9,202 nt of DNA from NCBI GenBank assembly GCA_026992695.1, contig JALWYP010000014.1, positions 1-9,202 of the forward strand, given 5' to 3'. Numbering within the stretch: position 1 is the first letter of the stretch; each line of letters starts with the position of its first letter. The notes under the pieces were generated by a model. That model searched no databases. It was not told the DNA's origin and saw only the letters and a list, made by a program, of their open reading frames with translations. This DNA is from Flavobacteriaceae bacterium. Lineage in GTDB: Bacteria; Bacteroidota; Bacteroidia; Flavobacteriales; Flavobacteriaceae. The translations under genes and the position numbers were made by a program. Below are positions 1-6,607 of the stretch, piece after piece.

Positions 1-54
1 GATTATTTTGGTGTACGTGTCTGTTTTCATGAGTTTGATTTTAAAGGTGAATAG
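1..54 (+). CDS. possible C-terminal tail of an upstream gene (partial)
   Basis: The first frame is open from base 1 to a TAG at 52-54 and would encode 17 residues, DYFGVRVCFHEFDFKGE. The alternation of hydrophobic and polar residues would suit a terminal beta strand, but the piece is too short to assign to a family. A second frame is also open to a TAA at 56-58 and gives a hydrophobic tail (IILVYVSVFMSLILKVNS), so the frame is not certain. The palindrome at 62-224 begins within a few bases of either stop, which fits a gene ending here. Without the upstream sequence this remains a guess. Confidence 0.3.
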   Translation, partial: DYFGVRVCFHEFDFKGE

Positions 55-61
55 TTAAATA

Positions 62-224
62 ATACCAAAAACAACTATATATTAGTCCAATAAATCGTTT
101 CTTTTTACCTATATCTTCGTTAAAAATACTCGTTATAGCTACGGCTATAACTGTGTTTTTTGCCTTGATACAGAAAAAAAATATTCCAATTTATTTTGGA
201 CTAAAATACAATTCCTTTTGGTAT
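62..224. repeat. 163-bp nested imperfect palindrome, possible MITE/REP-like element or structured RNA
   Basis: The segment folds back on itself along its whole length. The outer arms 62-90 and 196-224 align without gaps, with 24 of 29 positions Watson-Crick; they include two perfect 9-bp blocks, ATACCAAAA/TTTTGGTAT and TTAGTCCAA/TTGGACTAA. Inside them pair 91-95/189-193 (after a 2-base bulge), 109-115/167-173 (6 of 7), 122-126/157-161 (A/T only), and a perfect 8-bp core 132-139/144-151 (GTTATAGC/GCTATAAC) around a TACG loop. No convincing gene lies within it. The terminal inverted repeats and size would suit a non-autonomous miniature element, but no target-site duplication is obvious. A structured RNA or a long bidirectional terminator is also possible. 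The structure is seen directly; its role is unknown. Confidence 0.7.
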
Positions 225-366
225 AACAGCAAAATGTATTCCGAAAATAGAAGTTTTTTGGGTTTCTTACAATTCGGTATTTATATTTTACACTTGAGGT
301 AGTTTTTTTGGTTTGAAAATTATTTATACAAGACTTTTGACTTGTTAAATAAAAAAAACAGACCAC
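225..366. other. non-coding leader upstream of the TonB-dependent receptor
   Basis: This AT-rich stretch lies between the palindrome and the receptor start and has no credible gene on either strand. Together with 55-224 it makes a gap of about 310 bases without a gene. It must hold the receptor promoter unless transcription starts upstream, but I found no exact TAnnTTTG element with a properly spaced TTG. Runs of T (301-309) and A (351-358) are the only visible features, and the bases before the ATG show no Shine-Dalgarno sequence, as is usual in Bacteroidota. Confidence 0.4.
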
Positions 367-2544
367 ATGAACGTTTCAAAAAGACAATTACAGATACTTA
401 TTTTACTCACTTTATTGAGTGTATTCATGTCATTTTTAATGACAGCCCAAACCCTTGTTTCGGGAGTGGTAACCGAAGTAAAAGGAACTCCCATTGAAGG
501 AGCAAATGTATATTTAGAAGGCACGTACGACGGAGCTTCTACCAATCAAAACGGTAGCTTCTCTTTTGAAACTTCTGTAACCGGTGTACAAACATTGGTT
601 GTTTCGTTTGTGTCGTATGAAACGGTTTTTTTAACCAAAGATGTTTCAGAAATGAATAATCTTATTATTAAGCTTCGGGATGATGTAAATTCGTTAGACA
701 CGGTAGTAATTTCTGCCGGTTCATTTGAGGCAAGTGATAATAGTAAGGTTTCGGTTTTAAAACCACTAGATGTGGTTACCACAGCAAGTGCTTTGGGCGA
801 TTTTGTGGGTGCCTTGCAAACGCTTCCCGGAACTACCACCGTTGCCGAAGACGGACGACTTTTTGTACGTGGTGGGGATGCCGGAGAAACGCAAATTTTT
901 ATTGACGGAATACGTGTGTTTACCCCTTACACGCCCACAACTAATAACATTCCTACACGCGGACGATACAGCCCGTTTTTGTTTGACGGAATTACATTTT
1001 CAACCGGAGGTTATTCGGCAGAATACGGGCAGGCTCTGTCTTCGGTATTGTTGTTAAACACCATTGATGAGCCTGTTCAGGAAAAGACAGATATTTCGAT
1101 TATGAGTGTGGGACTGGGAGTTGGAAACACGCAAAAGTGGAAGAATAATTCGTTAAGTGTTAACGCTTCCTATATAAATTTAGCACCGTATGTTGCCATG
1201 TTTCCAGATAGAAATAATTGGGAGAAACCCTACGAAGGTGCTTCGGGAGAAGCGGTTTACAGGCACAAATTTAAAAACGGATTGCTTAAAAGCTATGTGG
1301 CTTTTGATGCTTCCCGTTTTGCTTTAACACAAGAGGATATTAATTTCTCAAACGGAATTTATTTTAAACTGAACAACAAAAATCTTTACGGAAACACCAG
1401 TTACAGCGGAAGATTAAACGATAGTTGGAAGATTTTTACAGGTGCCAGTTATACCTTGGCAAAGAATGATATTATCAGCGATGATAATGAAATTAATAAC
1501 ACCGAAAAATCTGCACATTTAAAAGTAAAATTACGCAAACGCTTTAGTAACAGAGTAAAAACATCGTTTGGGGCAGAACAATTTATTACCGATTTTTCAG
1601 AAGGTTTTTCTAATCAAGATATTAAGGTGTCCTATGGTTTTGATGATAACCTTAGTGCTGTTTTTTCGGAAACCGATGTAACATTTAATAAAAAATTTGC
1701 CGTAAAAATAGGATTGCGCGGAACGTACAGTAAACTGTTTAATGAATTTACTTTTTCACCCAGAATTTCAACAGCATATAAAACAGGGAAGAACGGTCAG
1801 GTTTCATTTGCTTACGGAAATTTTTACCAACAACCCGAAAGTGAAATTTTAAAATTTACCGAAGCATTACAAGCACAACAGGCTCAACATTTTTTATTGA
1901 ATTACCAATATTCCGATAACGGAAGATTGCTTCGGTTGGAAGGCTATTATAAAAAGTACAATCATCTGGTAACATTCGATACACCTTTTCCTTTGCTTAA
2001 TTCGCAGTATTCTTCTTCCGGAAATGGTTATGCTAAAGGAATAGATGTTTTTTGGCGCGATAATACTAGTATTAAATATGTAGATTATTGGGTAAGTTAT
2101 TCGTTTTTAGATAGCCAAAGAAAGTATAAAAACTATCCTGTTGAAGCTACACCGCCTTTTGCCAACACACATAATTTATCTGTTGTGGGAAAATATTGGA
2201 TAGACAAATGGAAAAGTCAGTTGGGTTTTAGTTACCAATTTGCCAACGGAAGAAGTTATACCAATCCTAATGCTGAAGGATTTTTACAAGAAAAAACCAA
2301 AGATTATCACAACGTTAGTTTTAATTGGGCATATTTAATTAGCCAACAAAAGATTTTATATTTTTCGATTAATAATGTGTTTAATTTTAAGAATATTAAC
2401 AGCTATCAATACGCTAATGTGCCTGATAGTAACGGTGTTTATAATCGTCGAGCGTTACGTCCGGCTGCCGATCAGTTCTTTTTTGTAGGATTCTTTTGGA
2501 CAATTAGTGAGGATAAAACCGACAACCAATTAGATAATTTGTAG
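367..2544 (+). CDS. TonB-dependent outer-membrane receptor with N-terminal carboxypeptidase-like domain
   Basis: This 725-aa protein is a predicted outer-membrane active transporter powered by TonB-ExbBD. Residues 1-27 form a signal peptide with a basic start, a hydrophobic core and a probable cut at TA|Q. Residues 28-105 are a carboxypeptidase regulatory-like beta-sandwich (SGVVTEVKGTPIEGANVYLEG, then DGAST and NGSFSFE), typical of Bacteroidota receptors. A TonB-box-like DTVVISAG lies near 111-118. The plug follows at about 120-235, with LQTLPGT, RLFVRGGDAGETQIFIDG and STGGYSAEYGQALSSV. The rest is a beta-barrel rich in aromatic residues, ending in strand-like FFFVGFFWT before a short polar tail. 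The length suits a complete mid-size receptor. No SusD-like partner or metabolic cluster adjoins it, so the substrate (siderophore, metal, peptide or other) cannot be named. It converges on the next gene with a 7-bp gap. Confidence 0.93.
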   Translation: MNVSKRQLQILILLTLLSVFMSFLMTAQTLVSGVVTEVKGTPIEGANVYLEGTYDGASTNQNGSFSFETSVTGVQTLVVSFVSYETVFLTKDVSEMNNLIIKLRDDVNSLDTVVISAGSFEASDNSKVSVLKPLDVVTTASALGDFVGALQTLPGTTTVAEDGRLFVRGGDAGETQIFIDGIRVFTPYTPTTNNIPTRGRYSPFLFDGITFSTGGYSAEYGQALSSVLLLNTIDEPVQEKTDISIMSVGLGVGNTQKWKNNSLSVNASYINLAPYVAMFPDRNNWEKPYEGASGEAVYRHKFKNGLLKSYVAFDASRFALTQEDINFSNGIYFKLNNKNLYGNTSYSGRLNDSWKIFTGASYTLAKNDIISDDNEINNTEKSAHLKVKLRKRFSNRVKTSFGAEQFITDFSEGFSNQDIKVSYGFDDNLSAVFSETDVTFNKKFAVKIGLRGTYSKLFNEFTFSPRISTAYKTGKNGQVSFAYGNFYQQPESEILKFTEALQAQQAQHFLLNYQYSDNGRLLRLEGYYKKYNHLVTFDTPFPLLNSQYSSSGNGYAKGIDVFWRDNTSIKYVDYWVSYSFLDSQRKYKNYPVEATPPFANTHNLSVVGKYWIDKWKSQLGFSYQFANGRSYTNPNAEGFLQEKTKDYHNVSFNWAYLISQQKILYFSINNVFNFKNINSYQYANVPDSNGVYNRRALRPAADQFFFVGFFWTISEDKTDNQLDNL

Positions 2545-2551
2545 TAATTTG

Positions 2552-3112
2552 TCACCCATTTTTTATTGCATCAATACATTTTAAAGCTCTTGATTTGTAT
2601 GCTGTGCTTTTGTGAGGGATGTTTTGTTCCAAAATAGTTTTTAATTCGGGGTAAATCCATTCAAATTCATTGCCCAATAACAATAAAGATTGCATAGCAA
2701 AAACTTCACAGGCAACTTTTTGGTTGGTTATTAACCAGTCAAAGCAAATTTCGGTGAGGAGTTGTTTTTCTGCTTTAGTAAGTAAAAAATCTTGTGTTTT
2801 GAAATGTGCTTTAACAAGCCAAAAACATATTTTTGAATACGGTCTGTTGGATTGATCGTCTTCTAAGCCTTTAGTATTAGTTAGAAAATAGGTTTTATGT
2901 GGTAGTAATAGCGTTAAATTATTTTCACAAACTATTTCCAAAACCCAAGCAGCCTTGTGCGAAAGAGGTTTTTTTTCTTGAAAGCAAATCTGAAGTAAAT
3001 TTGTTATCGATTTAGGATGTTGCAATACCCATTTTGCTGCATCTTCACGAGCTTTTCGGCTGGCTCTATGAAAAGAAAGAATTTTAATAAGCGTGTTTTT
3101 GGTATCGTGCAT
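2552..3112 (-). CDS. small helical HEAT-like protein of unknown function, coupled to the Sir2 gene
   Basis: This 186-aa protein is almost entirely alpha-helical, with no signal peptide or membrane segment, so it is probably cytoplasmic. Its helix pairs carry HEAT/armadillo-like features (KAAWVLEIVCENN near 53-65, CFDWLITNQKVACEVFAMQSLLLLG near 128-152, IYPELKTILEQN, SRALKCIDAI). From memory it resembles a flavobacterial family of about 190 residues often labelled adenylosuccinate lyase in databases. It lacks the lyase signature and is far too short for that enzyme, so the label looks like a neighbour-derived error. Its ATG (3110-3112) comes one base after the sirtuin stop codon, so the two are almost certainly co-transcribed and translationally coupled. 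A scaffold or binding role is plausible but unproven. Confidence 0.8.
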   Translation of the reverse strand: MHDTKNTLIKILSFHRASRKAREDAAKWVLQHPKSITNLLQICFQEKKPLSHKAAWVLEIVCENNLTLLLPHKTYFLTNTKGLEDDQSNRPYSKICFWLVKAHFKTQDFLLTKAEKQLLTEICFDWLITNQKVACEVFAMQSLLLLGNEFEWIYPELKTILEQNIPHKSTAYKSRALKCIDAIKNG

Positions 3113-3113
3113 T

Positions 3114-3788
3114 TTATAAGTTTAGTTCGGTAATTGCTTTTTTAACACCCGTAGAAGCTTTTTCATTAATTACCTTAATATTTTTTGTAGACTCAATGGC
3201 AGGGTTAGGGTCTATGTAATATAATTTTGATCTAAAGGGAGCATATTGCATTAATCCGGCTGCCGGGTACACTTGCAAAGAAGTGCCCACAATTATGAGA
3301 ATGTCTGTGTTTTCAATAATTTTTATAGCGTTGTCCATCATAGGTACGGCTTCACCAAACCATACAATATGTGGGCGAAGCTGATAACCGTCAGGGCAAG
3401 TATCGCCTATATTTAAGTCTTTTTTCCAAGAAACGATATAATTTGGATTTCCGGTACTTCTGGCTTTAAATAATTCGCCGTGAAGATGCAAGACGTTACT
3501 GCTTCCGGCACGTTCATGAAGGTCATCTACATTTTGAGTAATGATTTGCACATTGTGTTTTTGTTGTAACAGAGCCAAATCCAGATGGGCTTTATTAGGA
3601 TGAACTTGGTGAAGCAGCTCTCTGCGTTGGTTGTAAAAATCTAAAACCAATTCGGGGTTTTTTTGCCATCCTTGCGGTGAGGCTACCTCCATTATATCAT
3701 GATTTTCCCAAAGACCGTTGCTATCTCTAAAAGTTTTAATGCCACTTTCTGCACTTATTCCGGCACCGGTAAGAACGGTTATATTCAT
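3114..3788 (-). CDS. cobB: Sir2-family NAD-dependent protein deacylase (class III type, Cys-poor)
   Basis: This 224-aa protein is a bacterial sirtuin that removes acyl groups from lysine using NAD+, releasing nicotinamide and O-acyl-ADP-ribose. The Rossmann and catalytic motifs are all present: GAGISAESGI (8-17), FRD (20-22), TQNVDDLHERAG (84-95), HLHGE (101-105, catalytic His103) and VGTSLQVYPAAG (168-178). Tyr52 and Arg55 in FYNQRR match the YxxR pair that class III sirtuins (CobB/SIRT5) use to bind succinyl-type acyl groups. Oddly, the small domain before LRPHIVWFGE has only one cysteine (Cys131), the only one in the protein, so the usual four-cysteine zinc site is missing. The start, with four residues before the GAG loop, leaves almost no N-terminal extension. 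The gene is divergent from the methyltransferase and followed by the HEAT-like gene. Confidence 0.93.
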   Translation of the reverse strand: MNITVLTGAGISAESGIKTFRDSNGLWENHDIMEVASPQGWQKNPELVLDFYNQRRELLHQVHPNKAHLDLALLQQKHNVQIITQNVDDLHERAGSSNVLHLHGELFKARSTGNPNYIVSWKKDLNIGDTCPDGYQLRPHIVWFGEAVPMMDNAIKIIENTDILIIVGTSLQVYPAAGLMQYAPFRSKLYYIDPNPAIESTKNIKVINEKASTGVKKAITELNL

Positions 3789-3833
3789 TTAAGTAAAATT
3801 TGTATTTTGCACGAGTAAAATTAACAAAAAACA
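3789..3833. promoter_or_regulatory. divergent intergenic region with a possible plus-strand promoter element
   Basis: Only 45 bases separate the sirtuin start (minus) from the methyltransferase start (plus), so promoters for both units must lie here or inside the genes. TATTTTGC at 3803-3810 resembles the Bacteroidota -7 element TAnnTTTG with one base missing, 23 bases before the TTG start. No TTG sits at the expected -33 spacing, and I see no matching element for the minus strand. Confidence 0.28.
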
Positions 3834-4487
3834 TTGGACACTCAACTTTTTAATTACCTCCAATCGTATTTAACCGAAAGACGAAAAAATCTTTTTAATG
3901 AGATTGTTAAAAATCGTACTCGTTATTTTACGGTGGTTACCGAAGATGTGTACCAACTTCACAACACCAGTGCAGTGATGCGCACTTGTGATGTTTTCGG
4001 GATTCAAGATTTACATATTGTTGAAGAAAATCTCGGTAAACGAATTGATAAAGAAATTGCTATGGGCGCACAAAAATGGGTGAGTTTACACAGATATTCT
4101 AAAATAAAAGATTGTGTTAAACATTTAAAAGAAAAAGGATATAAAATTATTGCTACTACACCTCATCACAAAGCCAATAAATTACAGGATTTTGATGTTA
4201 GCACACCGGCGGCATTTTTCTTTGGGAAAGAAAGCGAAGGATTAAGCAATACGGTTATTGAAGAAGCAGATGGATTTTTAACCATCCCAATGTATGGATT
4301 TACAGAGAGTTTAAACATTTCGGTTTCGGCGGCAATTATTTTACAAACGTTAGTAGAAAAACTCAAAAAATCAGACATTGATTGGCAATTGTCTGAAACC
4401 GAACAAAAAGAAATTGTTTTTCAATGGACAAAAAAAACTATTAAAAGCGTAGATGAGATTATTAACAGGTACTATCTAAAAAACTAA
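3834..4487 (+). CDS. trmH: TrmH-like SpoU-family RNA 2'-O-methyltransferase
   Basis: This 217-aa SPOUT-class methylase probably makes 2'-O-methylguanosine at tRNA position 18 using S-adenosylmethionine. The three SpoU motifs are present: motif 1 HNTSAVMRTCD (43-53, with Asn44 and catalytic-type Arg50), motif 2 FFGKESEGLS (129-138, with Glu133) and motif 3 IPMYGFTESLNISVSAAI (151-168, with Ser159 and Asn161). These form the knotted cofactor site. The spacing and the motif 3 sequence follow E. coli TrmH more closely than RlmB, which has an extra N-terminal domain. The start is TTG at 3834: an in-frame TAA lies at 3822-3824, and the next ATG in frame is Met49, inside motif 1. The stop is one base before the rnz ATG, so the two are coupled. 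The exact RNA target is inferred. Confidence 0.88.
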   Translation: MDTQLFNYLQSYLTERRKNLFNEIVKNRTRYFTVVTEDVYQLHNTSAVMRTCDVFGIQDLHIVEENLGKRIDKEIAMGAQKWVSLHRYSKIKDCVKHLKEKGYKIIATTPHHKANKLQDFDVSTPAAFFFGKESEGLSNTVIEEADGFLTIPMYGFTESLNISVSAAIILQTLVEKLKKSDIDWQLSETEQKEIVFQWTKKTIKSVDEIINRYYLKN

Positions 4488-4488
4488 T

Positions 4489-5394
4489 ATGAAGCTTACC
4501 ATTTTAGGTTGCCATTCGGGAACACCCTTAGTTAATGCAAATCCATCTGCACAGGTGTTGGACATACAAAACCGATTGTTTTTAATAGATTGTGGAGAAG
4601 GCACACAGCTTCAATTGAGAAAAAACAAAATAAAGTTTGCGCGTATCAAGCATATTTTTATTTCGCATTTGCATGGCGATCATTTTTTTGGTTTACCCGG
4701 ATTGATTTCTACCTTTAGGTTGTTGGGGAGAAACACCGAATTGCATATTTACGGACCCAAAGGCATAAAAGAAGCAGTTTTATTGTTATTGAAGTTGGGC
4801 AATTCTTATACCAATTTTCCTTTGCTTTTTCACGAGTTGGAACATACGACACCTGCACTTATTTTTGAAGATGAAAAGATTACTGTAACTACCATTCCTT
4901 TAAATCATAGGATTTATACCAACGGCTTTTTATTTAAAGAAAAAGAAGGCGAACGAATTCTTAATATTGAAGCAGCTCGAAAGCATGAAATAGAGACTTG
5001 TTATTTTCAAAATATAAAAAAAGGAATGGATGTAACAAATAAGAAAGGGGTTGTAATAAAAAACGAAAGCGTGTCATTTCCGCCACATCATCCCAAATCC
5101 TATGCGTATTGCAGTGATACCGAGTTTTATCCTGAAATTGTTTCACAAATAAAGAACAGTACCGTCCTGTATCACGAGAGTACGTTTTTGGAAGCGCACA
5201 AGCATTTATGTAAAAAAACCAAACATAGCACAGCACGACAAGCTGCACAAATAGCATCTCAAGCCCAAGTAGAAACACTTATTTTAGGGCATTTTTCGAC
5301 TCGTTATGGTGATGTAAAACAATTTGAAAAAGAGGCACAAGAAGTGTTTAAGAATGTCTTGTTAGCAAAAGAAGGAAAGGAATTTATTTTCTAA
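4489..5394 (+). CDS. rnz: ribonuclease Z (tRNA 3' processing endonuclease)
   Basis: This 301-aa short-form RNase Z belongs to the metallo-beta-lactamase superfamily and cuts 3' trailers from tRNA precursors in the cytoplasm. It opens with the typical MKLTILGCHSGTP and LIDCGEGTQLQL. The zinc motif SHLHGDHFFGLPG gives His60, His62, Asp64 and His65. Further likely metal or catalytic residues are His140 (PLNH), Asp210 (YCSDT), His229-Glu230 (YHEST), His246 (KHST) and His269 (LGHFSTRY). The insertion near 172-200 fits the flexible exosite arm of this family. Length is close to the usual 300 or so residues. It starts one base after the trmH-like gene; the pair joins tRNA modification with tRNA maturation. 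A 63-bp gap follows before pdxH. Confidence 0.95.
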   Translation: MKLTILGCHSGTPLVNANPSAQVLDIQNRLFLIDCGEGTQLQLRKNKIKFARIKHIFISHLHGDHFFGLPGLISTFRLLGRNTELHIYGPKGIKEAVLLLLKLGNSYTNFPLLFHELEHTTPALIFEDEKITVTTIPLNHRIYTNGFLFKEKEGERILNIEAARKHEIETCYFQNIKKGMDVTNKKGVVIKNESVSFPPHHPKSYAYCSDTEFYPEIVSQIKNSTVLYHESTFLEAHKHLCKKTKHSTARQAAQIASQAQVETLILGHFSTRYGDVKQFEKEAQEVFKNVLLAKEGKEFIF

Positions 5395-5422
5395 TTTTTT
5401 GTTGTAATAAACAATTTTTTTC

Positions 5423-5442
5423 TTGTAAAATAGTACCTTGCA
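5423..5442 (+). promoter_or_regulatory. possible promoter for the pdxH-sixA-ppx block
   Basis: The 63-bp gap between rnz and pdxH holds TACCTTGCA at 5434-5442, close to the flavobacterial -7 pattern TAnnTTTG, about 16 bases before the pdxH ATG. A TTG at 5423-5425 lies nearer than the usual -33 spacing and another at 5402-5404 farther. The element is therefore only suggestive, and read-through from rnz is equally possible. Confidence 0.3.
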
Positions 5443-5457
5443 ATTCAAATTAATAGT

Positions 5458-6102
5458 ATGGAAGAAAACCTTCATAATTACCGAAAAACCTATAAAAAAG
5501 GAACTTTATTGGAGCAGGATATAGACCCAAATCCTATGCAACAATTTAGAACTTGGTTTTATGAAGCCAAAGAAAGCGATACCCAAACCGAACCCAATGC
5601 AATGACGTTTACAACCCTAGGATTAGACGGTTATCCTAAAGGAAGAGTCGTCCTCTTAAAAAAGTATGACGAATTCGGGTTTTATTTTTATACCAATTAC
5701 GATAGTGAAAAAGGCAGGTCTGTTGAAGCGTATCCAAAAGTTTCATTATCCTTTTTCTGGGCTGCCTTAGAACGACAAGTTATTGTTAAAGGAATAGCCC
5801 AAAAAACCGCTGAAGCAGATTCGGTTAATTACTTTAGTACACGCCCAAGAGGCAGTCAATTAGGTGCTTGGGTTTCGCAACAAAGTCAAATAATTGACAG
5901 TAGAGAAACACTTGAAAATAAGTTAAAAGAAGCTGAAGAAATGTTTAAGAATAAACCCATTCCCAAACCGGAAAACTGGGGAGGATACCTTGTAAAGCCT
6001 GTTTCGATTGAATTTTGGCAGGGGAGACCCAATCGTTTACACGACAGAATTCTTTACACTTTAGAAGGCTTAGATTGGAAAATACAACGACTAGCACCTT
6101 AA
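5458..6102 (+). CDS. pdxH: pyridoxamine 5'-phosphate oxidase
   Basis: This 214-aa FMN enzyme oxidises pyridoxamine or pyridoxine 5'-phosphate to pyridoxal 5'-phosphate, the last step of vitamin B6 cofactor supply and salvage. The N-terminal helix (YRKTYKKGTLLE) leads to the FMN-binding barrel: GRVVLLK (62-68), FYFYTNYDSEKGR (75-87) and FFWAALERQVIVKG (99-112). The C-terminal half has the substrate and dimer motifs STRPRGSQLGAWVSQQSQ (127-144), PENWGGY (171-177), EFWQGRPNRLHDR (185-197) and the closing RLAP. Length matches E. coli PdxH (218). All expected motifs are present, so it should be active. The next gene starts 8 bp after its stop, which implies one transcript with the phosphatase genes; no functional link to them is evident. 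Confidence 0.96.
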   Translation: MEENLHNYRKTYKKGTLLEQDIDPNPMQQFRTWFYEAKESDTQTEPNAMTFTTLGLDGYPKGRVVLLKKYDEFGFYFYTNYDSEKGRSVEAYPKVSLSFFWAALERQVIVKGIAQKTAEADSVNYFSTRPRGSQLGAWVSQQSQIIDSRETLENKLKEAEEMFKNKPIPKPENWGGYLVKPVSIEFWQGRPNRLHDRILYTLEGLDWKIQRLAP

Positions 6103-6110
6103 CACAAGAT

Positions 6111-6599
6111 ATGAAAACCTTATACCTACTCAGACATGCTAAATCTTCTTGGAAGCACGATTTACCAGACCATAAACGTCCGTTAAAAAAACGTGGGAGA
6201 AACGATGCAAAATTAGTTTCAGAATATGTTAAGACTAAACTACCGGCTCCCCTGCATATTTTTTCCAGCAATGCAACACGCGCAAAATCTACGGCAAAAT
6301 ATTTTAGGAAAGCTTTTCAGTTAAAAAAAGACCATTTTTCTTTGCACCAAGAGCTGTATGATTTTAGCGGACAAGATGTAATGAAATTTATTCAAACTAT
6401 AGATAACGAAAAAGATGTTGTTATGCTGGTTGGGCACAATCATGCTTTTACCTCTATCGTAAACATGCTAGGAAATAAGTATATAGACAATGTCCCTACG
6501 TGTGGATTTGTAGCAATTTCGTTTAAAGAAAATCACTGGGATAAAATTACAAATGGAGAAACAAAACTAACTGTTTTTCCAAAACAACTTAAAAAATAA
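6111..6599 (+). CDS. SixA-like histidine phosphatase
   Basis: This 162-aa protein is a small member of the histidine phosphatase (phosphoglycerate mutase-like) superfamily, closest in size and pattern to SixA. The phosphate pocket is complete: LRHAKSS with Arg8 and phospho-acceptor His9, Arg57 in ATRAKST, and His109 in VGHN. SixA in E. coli acts on phosphohistidine in proteins, but this subgroup has no firmly known substrate. I chose the ATG at 6111 because the RHA motif normally sits within about ten residues of the N-terminus. The frame also stays open upstream from an ATG at 6015, but that would put 32 unrelated residues inside pdxH. It lies 8 bp after pdxH and 8 bp before the Ppx-like gene, so a role with phosphate-handling enzymes is plausible. 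Confidence 0.88.
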   Translation: MKTLYLLRHAKSSWKHDLPDHKRPLKKRGRNDAKLVSEYVKTKLPAPLHIFSSNATRAKSTAKYFRKAFQLKKDHFSLHQELYDFSGQDVMKFIQTIDNEKDVVMLVGHNHAFTSIVNMLGNKYIDNVPTCGFVAISFKENHWDKITNGETKLTVFPKQLKK

Positions 6600-6607
6600 A
6601 GCGATAC

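Noticed and set aside
145..366. Minus-strand open frame of 73 codons upstream of the receptor
   Set aside because: It overlaps the palindrome, is low in complexity and shows no domain or coding-like composition.
546..1057. Open frames inside the receptor gene on both strands (546-839 minus, 770-1057 plus)
   Set aside because: They lie wholly within a well-supported gene, have odd composition and no recognisable motifs.
2552..3112. Adenylosuccinate lyase as the function of the small helical protein
   Set aside because: It is less than half the length of the enzyme and lacks its signature and active-site segments.
5399..5421. TTGTT/AACAA stem followed by seven T after rnz
   Set aside because: The stem is only five pairs and nearly all A-T, so too weak to call a terminator.
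6015..6110. Longer start for the SixA-like phosphatase
   Set aside because: It adds 32 residues encoded inside pdxH; the conserved LRHA motif sits at the N-terminus when the ATG at 6111 is used.
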